A stretch of DNA of 64,000 nucleotides, taken from positions 124,001 through 188,000 of the forward strand of contig NZ_JNXI01000013.1 of the NCBI RefSeq assembly GCF_000717055.1. The letters are read 5' to 3'. Below are positions 53,822-64,000 of this stretch, in pieces. The position numbers and the translations under genes are program-made. Source of the DNA: Streptomyces iakyrus (lineage in GTDB: Bacteria > Actinomycetota > Actinomycetes > Streptomycetales > Streptomycetaceae). The notes under the pieces are model-generated. The model searched no databases. It was not told where the DNA came from and saw nothing but the letters and a program-made list of their open reading frames with translations. Numbering within the stretch: the stretch's first letter is position 1; every line of letters begins with the position of its first letter.

Positions 53822-55891
53822 GTGGCTGACGTACCTGCCGATCTTGCCGCAGTGTGGCCACGCGTATTGGAGCAGCTCCTCGGGGAGGGCCGCGGCCAGG
53901 GGGTCGAAGGGAAGGACGAGCACTGGATCCGGCGCTGCCAGCCCCTCGCGCTGGTCGCGGACACTGCCCTGCTCGCCGTGCCGAACGAATTCGCCAAGGG
54001 CGTACTGGAGGGCCGGCTGGCGCCGGTCGTCAGCGAGACGCTGAGCCGCGAGTGCGGCCGCCCGATCCGGATCGCGATCACCGTCGACGACTCCGCGGGC
54101 GAGCCCCCCGCCACGCCGGCACCCCCGGCCCGCTCCCAGCCGCGCTACGAGGAGCCCGAGCTCCCGGCCGCACGCCAGGACCGCGACGGATACGACCGGC
54201 CCGAGCGCGACGCCTATGACCGCCAGGACCGCGACGGGTACGACCGGCCGGACCGTGGTGACGGATACGACCGGCCCGACCGCGACGGGTACGACCGCCC
54301 CGACCGTGACACCTACGACCGCCAGGACCGCGACGGGTACGAGGGGTACGGCCGCCACCGCGCCGACCAGCTGCCCGGACCGGCCGGTGACCAGCTTCCG
54401 CCTACGCGCGCAGATCAACTTCCCACGGCCCGTCCCGCGTACCCGTCCGAGTACCAGCGCCCCGAGCCGGGCGCCTGGCCCCGCCCGCCGCAGCAGGACG
54501 AGTACGGCTGGCAGCAGCAGCGCCTCGGCTTCCCCGAGCGTGACCCGTACGCGTCACCCGGACAGGACGCGTACGGCTCCCAGGACTCGTACTCCCCGCA
54601 GGACTCCTACGGCGCCTCCCCGCAGGACTACCGTCCGCAACCCATGGAGCGCCCCTCCTACGAGCAGCCGCGCTCCGACTACGAGGCGCCACGCCCCGAC
54701 TACGACCAGCGCGACCCGGTGCGCCGGGAACTGCCCGAGCCGCCGGCCGGCTCCGGGCACGTGCACCGGGGCGGCCCGGTCGGCCCGAACCTGCCGACGA
54801 CAGGCGCGCCCGGCCCACTGGCCGCACAGCCCGCGCCGGCGACCGGCCCCGGCGAGCCCACCGCCCGTCTGAACCCGAAGTACCTCTTCGACACGTTCGT
54901 GATCGGCGCCTCCAACCGCTTCGCCCACGCGGCCGCGGTCGCTGTGGCCGAGGCACCGGCGAAGGCGTACAACCCCTTGTTCATCTACGGGGAGTCCGGG
55001 CTCGGCAAGACGCACCTGCTGCACGCGATCGGGCACTACGCGCGCAGCCTCTACCCGGGCACGCGGGTGCGGTACGTGAGCTCGGAGGAGTTCACCAACG
55101 AGTTCATCAACTCCATCCGCGACGGCAAGGGCGACAGCTTCCGCAAGCGGTACCGCGAGATGGACATCCTGCTCGTCGACGACATCCAGTTCCTGGCGGA
55201 CAAGGAGTCGACGCAGGAGGAGTTCTTCCACACCTTCAACACGCTCCACAACGCCAACAAGCAGATCGTGCTGTCCTCCGACCGGCCGCCGAAGCAGCTG
55301 GTGACGCTGGAGGACCGGCTGCGGAACCGTTTCGAGTGGGGACTGATCACGGACGTCCAGCCACCCGAGCTGGAGACCCGGATCGCGATCCTGCGCAAGA
55401 AGGCGGTGCAGGAGCAGCTGAACGCGCCGCCGGAGGTGCTGGAGTTCATCGCCTCCCGGATCTCGCGCAACATCCGCGAGCTGGAAGGCGCCCTGATCCG
55501 GGTCACGGCGTTCGCGTCGCTCAACCGGCAGCCGGTGGACCTGGGCCTGACGGAGATCGTCCTCAAGGACCTCATCCCCGGCGGCGACGATTCCGCGCCC
55601 GAGATCACCTCGACGGCCATCATGGGCGCGACGGCGGACTACTTCGGGCTGACCGTCGAGGACCTGTGCGGCACCTCGCGCGGCCGCGCCCTCGTCACCG
55701 CCCGGCAGATCGCCATGTACCTGTGCCGTGAGCTGACGGACCTGTCGCTGCCGAAGATCGGGGCGCTGTTCGGCGGCCGCGACCACACCACGGTGATGCA
55801 CGCGGACCGCAAGATCCGCAATCTGATGGCCGAGCGCCGCTCCATCTACAACCAGGTCACCGAGCTGACCAACCGCATCAAGAACGGCTGA
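53822..55891 (+). CDS. dnaA: Chromosomal replication initiator DnaA
   Basis: A 689-residue DnaA, much longer than the 450-470 residues of E. coli or Bacillus because of domain II. Domain I (1-90) starts [19 protein letters not shown]. Domain II (about 90-345) is disordered and carries a tandem YDRPDRDG repeat. Domain III has Walker [10 protein letters not shown] (near 390) and Walker [10 protein letters not shown]. Domain IV ends with [15 protein letters not shown], the DNA-binding signature. It opens oriC, which lies directly downstream. The GTG at 53822 is the start. Confidence 0.98.
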   Translation: MADVPADLAAVWPRVLEQLLGEGRGQGVEGKDEHWIRRCQPLALVADTALLAVPNEFAKGVLEGRLAPVVSETLSRECGRPIRIAITVDDSAGEPPATPAPPARSQPRYEEPELPAARQDRDGYDRPERDAYDRQDRDGYDRPDRGDGYDRPDRDGYDRPDRDTYDRQDRDGYEGYGRHRADQLPGPAGDQLPPTRADQLPTARPAYPSEYQRPEPGAWPRPPQQDEYGWQQQRLGFPERDPYASPGQDAYGSQDSYSPQDSYGASPQDYRPQPMERPSYEQPRSDYEAPRPDYDQRDPVRRELPEPPAGSGHVHRGGPVGPNLPTTGAPGPLAAQPAPATGPGEPTARLNPKYLFDTFVIGASNRFAHAAAVAVAEAPAKAYNPLFIYGESGLGKTHLLHAIGHYARSLYPGTRVRYVSSEEFTNEFINSIRDGKGDSFRKRYREMDILLVDDIQFLADKESTQEEFFHTFNTLHNANKQIVLSSDRPPKQLVTLEDRLRNRFEWGLITDVQPPELETRIAILRKKAVQEQLNAPPEVLEFIASRISRNIRELEGALIRVTAFASLNRQPVDLGLTEIVLKDLIPGGDDSAPEITSTAIMGATADYFGLTVEDLCGTSRGRALVTARQIAMYLCRELTDLSLPKIGALFGGRDHTTVMHADRKIRNLMAERRSIYNQVTELTNRIKNG
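54182..54343 (+). repeat. Tandem repeats in dnaA domain II
   Basis: About seven degenerate units of 8 codons (Y-D-R-P/Q-D/E-R-D-G/A/T) in residues 121-174. The DNA repeats are similar enough to change copy number by slippage. The region is strongly charged with equal Asp and Arg. Confidence 0.85.
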
Positions 55892-55914
55892 CGGCGACGG
55901 CCGTACCACCACTG

Positions 55915-55945
55915 AGGGCGCCCCCTGAGGCTTCGGGGGCGCCCT
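55915..55945 (+). terminator. dnaA terminator
   Basis: An 11-bp stem (55915-55925 with 55935-55945) with a 9-nt loop, followed by TTTCTC, lies 24 bp after the dnaA stop. Confidence 0.88.
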
Positions 55946-56795
55946 TTCTCATGCACAGCAGCCCCTGGGCCGGCGCGACGGCACCCCACCCCCCGGCACC
56001 TGATCGCAACCCGCTGTTCGAATAGCTGCCGGGTTACGGCCTCCCTCCACAGATTCGTGGACTTTCTGCCGTCCACATCCTGGGGACCGGGAAGTTGTCC
56101 AGATCGCGTCCACAGCAACCACTGTTGATAGACCATCAGGCCAGCTCAGGTGCTTGTGGATTCGTGGACGAAGGATCTCCACAGACTGTGGACGACGAGA
56201 TGATCCACAGGCTGTGCACCGAGTTGTCCACCGGCCGCCCACAGGCTGAGGAGAGTTGTCCCCAGCAAACCGTCGCTTCTCCACATGCCTGTCCACTGTT
56301 CGGCAACGCGACGCGCCTCCTCACCGGGTCGAGTGAAAGGCGTCACACAAAGGTGCCGGGTTGGGCTGTGGGAAAGGTGGGTAAAGCTGGGGACGACGCT
56401 GGGGAGAACTCGCCTCCGCCTGTGCACGGCGTGTGCAGAACTTTCTGTTCTCCACAGATACGCCCGGTTGTCCACCGCCTCCACCCACAGGGCCCGTGGA
56501 CAAAATTCCTGCCCTGAGCTGGGCAAACGAGGTTATCCACGGTATCCACAGCCCCTACTACTACTCCCGACTAGAGAGAGCTGGGAATCCGTTTCGAAGG
56601 GGGCCCTGTGCACAACTCGCTCTTCGGTGCCCGGCTGCCCCTCGTCACGACTTGACCCCGAGAGGCACCTACTGTCAGTGCGGTGCGTCAGACTGGTCCC
56701 CGGTGTCCTCCCCCTCACAGGGACCGTCGACACCGAGACAGACGACGAGGGCCAGGCAGAGCGAGAAGCGCCGGCAACAGCAGGAGGCGGCAACA
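55946..56795. other. oriC: Origin of replication oriC
   Basis: The dnaA-dnaN gap is 850 bp long and densely set with DnaA boxes on both strands. Boxes within one base of TTGTCCACA or TTATCCACA begin at 56095, 56187(-), 56201, 56224, 56256, 56277, 56448, 56468, 56495(-), 56533, 56542 and 56607(-). Weaker ones begin at 56069, 56106, 56155(-), 56175 and 56289. They fall in two groups (about 56065-56300 and 56445-56615), as in the known S. lividans oriC. None is a perfect TTGTCCACA. The right end holds the dnaN promoter. Confidence 0.96.
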
Positions 56796-57926
56796 GTGAA
56801 GATCCGGGTGGAACGCGACGTACTCGCGGAGGCAGTGGCCTGGGCGGCACGCAGCCTCCCGGCCCGTCCGCCGGCGCCTGTCCTCGCCGGCCTGCTGCTG
56901 AAGGCCGAGGAAGGCCAGCTGAGCCTGTCGAGCTTCGACTACGAGGTCTCGGCGCGGGTGTCGGTGGAGGCCGAGGTCGACGAGGAGGGCACGGTCCTGG
57001 TCTCGGGCCGCCTGCTCGCGGACATCTGCCGTGCGCTCCCCAACCGGCCGGTGGAGATTTCCACAGACGGTGTACGGGCGACCGTGGTCTGCGGCTCGTC
57101 CCGGTTCACACTCCACACCCTGCCTGTGGAGGAGTACCCGGCCCTGCCGCAGATGCCGAACGCGACGGGCACGGTCCCCGGCGAGGTCTTCGCCTCCGCC
57201 GCCTCCCAGGTCGCCATCGCGGCCGGCCGTGACGACACGCTGCCGGTGCTCACGGGTGTCCGCATCGAGATCGAGGGCGACACCGTCACGCTGGCGTCCA
57301 CCGACCGCTACCGCTTCGCGGTCCGCGAGTTCCTGTGGAAGCCGGAGAACCCGGAGGCGTCCGCGGTCGCCCTGGTGCCCGCCAAGACGCTCCTGGACAC
57401 CGCCAAGGCCCTGACCAGCGGCGACCAGGTGATCCTGGCACTGTCCGGCTCGGGCTCCGGCGAGGGCCTGATCGGCTTCGAGGGCGCCGGGCGCCGTACG
57501 ACGACCCGCCTGCTGGAGGGCGACCTCCCGAAGTACCGCACGTTGTTCCCGACGGAGTTCAACAGCGTCGCCGTCATCGAGACCGCCCCCTTCGTGGAGG
57601 CCGTCAAGCGTGTGGCCCTGGTCGCCGAGCGCAACACCCCGGTGCGGCTGAGCTTCGAGCAGGGCGTGCTCATCCTGGAGGCGGGCTCCAGCGACGACGC
57701 ACAGGCTGTGGAAAGGGTGGACGCCCAGCTGGAGGGCGACGACATCTCGATCGCCTTCAACCCCACGTTCCTGCTGGACGGCCTGAGCGCCATCGACTCC
57801 CCGGTGGCCCAGCTGTCGTTCACGACGTCCACCAAGCCCGCGCTGCTCAGCGGCAAGCCCGCGCTGGACGCCGAGGCGGACGACGCCTACAAGTACCTGA
57901 TCATGCCGGTGCGCCTCAGCGGCTGA
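56796..57926 (+). CDS. dnaN: DNA polymerase III beta clamp
   Basis: A 376-residue sliding clamp of three similar domains. It starts at GTG 56796 (VKIRVERDVLAEAV) behind AGGAGG, and the longer open frame to 56433 runs through oriC. Domain 2 has GVRIEIEGDTVTLASTDRYR, and the C-terminus is YKYLIMPVRLSG, the usual clamp end. It tethers the polymerase to DNA. Confidence 0.97.
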   Translation: MKIRVERDVLAEAVAWAARSLPARPPAPVLAGLLLKAEEGQLSLSSFDYEVSARVSVEAEVDEEGTVLVSGRLLADICRALPNRPVEISTDGVRATVVCGSSRFTLHTLPVEEYPALPQMPNATGTVPGEVFASAASQVAIAAGRDDTLPVLTGVRIEIEGDTVTLASTDRYRFAVREFLWKPENPEASAVALVPAKTLLDTAKALTSGDQVILALSGSGSGEGLIGFEGAGRRTTTRLLEGDLPKYRTLFPTEFNSVAVIETAPFVEAVKRVALVAERNTPVRLSFEQGVLILEAGSSDDAQAVERVDAQLEGDDISIAFNPTFLLDGLSAIDSPVAQLSFTTSTKPALLSGKPALDAEADDAYKYLIMPVRLSG

Positions 57927-57957
57927 GCCCGTCCGCGACGCCGGAGATCGTCGGCGG

Positions 57958-57966
57958 CTGTCCACA
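57958..57966 (+). other. DnaA box downstream of dnaN
   Basis: CTGTCCACA, one mismatch to the consensus, lies in the gap between dnaN and gnd. It is outside the oriC clusters. Confidence 0.45.
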
Positions 57967-58122
57967 GGCTGAGGACAAAGCCGCAGGTGAGGGCCTACGA
58001 CTGAGCGCGTATGCCCACAGATGTGCGCGAGCGTCCGGGTTTAGGCTCGGAGCGGGTACGAAAGTGCCGCGCGGTACGCACGTGCCGCCACGCCACGTCG
58101 CAGAACCTAAGGAAAACAACTG

Positions 58123-58998
58123 ATGGAGCTCGGTCTCGTCGGCCTCGGCAAGATGGGCGGCAACATGCGCGAGCGGATCCGCCGCGCAGGTCACACCGTC
58201 CTCGGATTCGACCGCAACCCGGACCTCGCCGATGTCCACAGCCTGGAAGAGCTGGTGGGCAAGCTCAGCGGGCCTCGCGTGATCTGGGTGATGGTCCCGG
58301 CCGGTGAGGCCACGCAGACCACGATCGACCAGCTCGCCGAACTCCTGGAGCCCGGCGATGTCGTCGTGGACGGTGGCAACTCCCGCTGGACCGACGACGT
58401 GAAGCACTCCGAGGAGCTGGCGGCCAAGGGCATCGGCTTCGTCGACTGCGGTGTCTCCGGCGGTGTCTGGGGCCTGGAGAACGGCTACGCGCTGATGTAC
58501 GGCGGCGACAAGGAGCACGTCGCGAAGGTGCAGCCGGTCTTCGACGCGCTCAAGCCGGAGGGTGACTCCGGTTCGGTGCACGCCGGCAAGGTCGGAGCGG
58601 GCCACTTCGCGAAGATGGTCCACAACGGCATCGAGTACGCGATGATGCAGGCCTACGCCGAGGGCTGGGAGCTCCTGGAGAAGGTCGACTCCGTGACCGA
58701 CGTCCGGGAGGTCTTCCGCTCCTGGCAGGAGGGCACGGTCATCCGCTCCTGGCTGCTCGACCTCGCGGTCAACGCGCTCGACGAGGACGAGCACCTGGAC
58801 GAGCTCCGGGGTTATGCACAGGACTCCGGCGAGGGACGCTGGACGGTGGAGGCGGCGATCGACAACGCGGTGCCGCTGCCGGCGATCACGGCGTCGCTGT
58901 TCGCGCGGTTCGCCTCCCGCCAGGAGGACTCGCCCCAGATGAAGATGATCGCGGCGCTGCGGAACCAGTTCGGCGGCCACGCGGTCGAGAAGAAGTAA
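58123..58998 (+). CDS. gnd: 6-phosphogluconate dehydrogenase, decarboxylating (short NAD-type)
   Basis: A 291-residue enzyme of the pentose phosphate route: 6-phosphogluconate gives ribulose 5-phosphate and CO2. It opens with [16 protein letters not shown]. Further blocks are [33 protein letters not shown] and [21 protein letters not shown]. At about 300 residues it is the short (YqeC/GndA-like) form, usually NAD-linked. The start ATG 58123 has AAGGA. It sits between dnaN and recF as in other streptomycetes, not itself a replication gene. Confidence 0.95.
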   Translation: MELGLVGLGKMGGNMRERIRRAGHTVLGFDRNPDLADVHSLEELVGKLSGPRVIWVMVPAGEATQTTIDQLAELLEPGDVVVDGGNSRWTDDVKHSEELAAKGIGFVDCGVSGGVWGLENGYALMYGGDKEHVAKVQPVFDALKPEGDSGSVHAGKVGAGHFAKMVHNGIEYAMMQAYAEGWELLEKVDSVTDVREVFRSWQEGTVIRSWLLDLAVNALDEDEHLDELRGYAQDSGEGRWTVEAAIDNAVPLPAITASLFARFASRQEDSPQMKMIAALRNQFGGHAVEKK

Positions 58999-59029
58999 CC
59001 GAGCACCGAGGGAGGTCGGCGAAACGACC

Positions 59030-60151
59030 ATGCACGTCACGCATCTGTCGCTGGCCGACTTCCGCTCGTACCCCCGGGTCGAGGTCCCGCTCGACCCCGG
59101 GGTGACGGCCTTCGTCGGGCCGAACGGGCAGGGCAAGACCAACCTCGTCGAGGCCGTCGGCTATCTCGCCACCCTCGGCAGTCACCGGGTCTCCTCCGAC
59201 GCCCCTCTGGTCCGCATGGGCGCCGAGCGCGCCATCATCCGGGCGCAGGTCCGGCAGGGCGAGCGTCAGCAGCTGGTCGAGCTGGAGCTGAACCCGGGGC
59301 GTGCCAACCGGGCCCGCATCAACAGGTCGTCGCAGGTCAGGCCGCGTGACGTGCTGGGGATCGTACGGACCGTGCTGTTCGCGCCCGAGGATCTCGCGCT
59401 GGTCAAGGGCGACCCCGGGGAGCGGCGTCGCTTCCTCGACGAGCTGATCACCGCGCGTTCCCCGCGTATGGCCGGGGTCCGTTCCGACTACGACCGGGTC
59501 CTCAAGCAGCGCAACACCCTGCTGAAGTCGGCCGCGCTGGCCCGCCGGCACGGTGGTCGCACCATGGACATGTCCACCCTGGACGTGTGGGACCAGCATC
59601 TCGCGCGCGCGGGCGCGGAGTTGCTGGCCCAGCGGCTGGACCTGATCGCCACGATCCAGCCGCTGGCCGACAAGGCTTATGAGCAACTCGCGCCCGGCGG
59701 CGGCCCGGTCGCGCTGGAGTACAAGCCGTCCGCGCCGGGCGAGGCGCACACCCGCGAGGACCTCTTCGAACAGCTGATGGGCGCGCTCGCGGAGGCCCGC
59801 AAGCAGGAGATCGAGCGCGGGGTGACCCTGATCGGCCCGCACCGGGACGAGCTGGTGCTCAAGCTCGGCCAGCTCCCGGCCAAGGGCTACGCCTCCCACG
59901 GCGAGTCCTGGTCCTACGCGCTGGCGTTGCGGCTGGCCTCGTACGACCTGCTCCGGGCGGAGGGCAACGAGCCGGTGCTGGTGCTCGACGACGTCTTCGC
60001 CGAGTTGGACACCCGCCGCCGTGAGCGCCTCGCCGAACTGGTGGCCCCCGGTGAGCAGGTCCTGGTGACGGCGGCGGTCGACGACGACGTACCGCATGTG
60101 CTGTCCGGGACGCGGTTCGCGGTGTCCGAGGGGACGGTGGAGCGCGTATGA
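59030..60151 (+). CDS. recF: DNA replication and repair protein RecF
   Basis: A 373-residue SMC-like ATPase. It has Walker [22 protein letters not shown], of which GPNGQGKTN is the loop, the ABC-type block [16 protein letters not shown] and Walker [12 protein letters not shown]. It loads RecA onto gapped single-stranded DNA. Its stop overlaps the next start (ATGA). Confidence 0.96.
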   Translation: MHVTHLSLADFRSYPRVEVPLDPGVTAFVGPNGQGKTNLVEAVGYLATLGSHRVSSDAPLVRMGAERAIIRAQVRQGERQQLVELELNPGRANRARINRSSQVRPRDVLGIVRTVLFAPEDLALVKGDPGERRRFLDELITARSPRMAGVRSDYDRVLKQRNTLLKSAALARRHGGRTMDMSTLDVWDQHLARAGAELLAQRLDLIATIQPLADKAYEQLAPGGGPVALEYKPSAPGEAHTREDLFEQLMGALAEARKQEIERGVTLIGPHRDELVLKLGQLPAKGYASHGESWSYALALRLASYDLLRAEGNEPVLVLDDVFAELDTRRRERLAELVAPGEQVLVTAAVDDDVPHVLSGTRFAVSEGTVERV

Positions 60152-60693
60152 CGGAGAACACATCCGGCGACGCCCCCAAGACCCCCAAGAGCCCCGAGCC
60201 CTCCGGTGTCGACCTCGCGCGCGTGGCGTTGCGCGCCGCGAAGGACGCCGCACGCGCGCGTGGGGAGGCGGCGCAGCAGAAGAAGCAGGCGCGCCGCGGG
60301 GGGCTGCGCTCCGGCGCGCGCGCCGACGGCCGCGATCCGATGGCGCTCGGCTCCGCGATCAACCGGCTGATCACCGAACGCGGCTGGGAGGCGCCGGCCG
60401 CGGTGGGCGGTGTGATGGGCCGCTGGCCGCAGATCGTCGGCGAGGACGTGGCCAAGCACTGTGTGCCGGAGAGGTACGACGAGGACGAGCGGGTCCTGAT
60501 CGTGCGCTGTGACTCGACGGCCTGGGCGACGAACCTCCGGCTGCTCGCGCCCACGCTGGTCGCGCGCCTCAACGAGGACCTGGGCCACGGCACGGTGCAG
60601 TTGATCAAGGTGCAGGGCCCCGGTGGCCCCGCTCGCCGCTACGGGCCGCTGCGCGCTCCCGGCAGCACCGGTCCGGGCGATACGTACGGCTGA
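60148..60693 (+). CDS. dciA: DciA-family protein (DUF721), helicase-loader type
   Basis: A 181-residue protein with a basic, Ala-rich N-terminus (residues 20-60) and a DUF721 core: [18 protein letters not shown], then [20 protein letters not shown] and [25 protein letters not shown]. DciA loads the DnaB helicase in bacteria that lack DnaC or DnaI. It overlaps recF by 4 bp. The helicase itself is encoded 40 kb away at 18 kb in this window. Confidence 0.92.
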   Translation: MTENTSGDAPKTPKSPEPSGVDLARVALRAAKDAARARGEAAQQKKQARRGGLRSGARADGRDPMALGSAINRLITERGWEAPAAVGGVMGRWPQIVGEDVAKHCVPERYDEDERVLIVRCDSTAWATNLRLLAPTLVARLNEDLGHGTVQLIKVQGPGGPARRYGPLRAPGSTGPGDTYG

Positions 60694-63186
<2,493 letters not shown>

Positions 63187-63228
63187 GTCGGTCTCAGCTG
63201 ACCGCACAGGGAAGGATCTTCACCAGCA

Positions 63229-64000
<772 letters not shown>

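Noticed and set aside
56433..56795. Upstream extension of dnaN through oriC
   Set aside because: This stretch is full of DnaA boxes on both strands, and the clamp family starts at KIRVERD, right behind AGGAGG. The frame is open only by chance.

Overview
This window is the chromosomal replication-origin core of a Streptomyces (or a very close relative), on a GC-rich chromosome with many GTG starts. The order gyrA, gyrB, dciA, recF, gnd, dnaN, oriC, dnaA, rpmH, rnpA, yidD, yidC, jag, rsmG, parA, parB is the conserved actinobacterial origin block. The sporulation genes ssgA and ssgR, the S18/SSB/S6/L9 operon, femX, dnaB and an unusually dense set of ParB centromere sites (parS, GTTTCACGTGAAAC) point to Streptomyces. 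The species cannot be told from the window. No insertion sequence, prophage, CRISPR array, tRNA or rRNA gene was seen.

Layout. 1-6.6 kb: the tail of an unknown gene, thiC behind a TPP riboswitch, a YibE/F membrane protein, the sporulation pair ssgR-ssgA, and small genes. 6.6-18 kb: metabolic and regulatory genes (holin-like protein, ptpA, a Cys/Met PLP enzyme, a LysR regulator with a TTA codon, a Nudix protein, a globin-reductase fusion, GNATs, a MarR/MFS pair and a serine hydrolase). 18-23.3 kb: dnaB, a DnaA-box-rich spacer, a MATE exporter, then rplI-rpsR-ssb-rpsF on the minus strand. 23.4-34.8 kb: cell-wall and envelope genes (femX, a racemase-like protein, a GT87-type mannosyltransferase, a class A PBP), padR-ino1, an MFS gene and an LppU-like protein. 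34.9-47.3 kb: cca, then a plus-strand run of DUF6049, murJ, pseudokinase, ECF sigma, anti-sigma, trxB, trxA, matching the order of the mycobacterial Rv3907c-Rv3914 region. 47.4-64 kb: the origin block itself.

Function as a whole. The window carries initiation (dnaA, oriC), helicase and a likely loader (dnaB, dciA), clamp, SSB, gyrase, segregation (parA, parB, parS), and translation, insertion and envelope genes that are coupled to growth. Twelve perfect 14-bp parS cores lie between about 12.6 and 49.8 kb, with several degenerate ones outside. They are placed in intergenic gaps, in terminator-like palindromes between convergent genes, and in frame inside parA, parB and an anti-sigma gene.

The most unusual signals are a near-perfect parS palindrome that forms the variable P3 arm of the thiC TPP riboswitch, parS used as the core of palindromes between convergent genes, the repeated use of one reading frame (peptide VSRET) when parS sits inside genes, a cluster of DnaA boxes upstream of dnaB and the MATE gene, and a free-standing pseudokinase next to murJ that corresponds to the C-terminal half of mycobacterial MviN.
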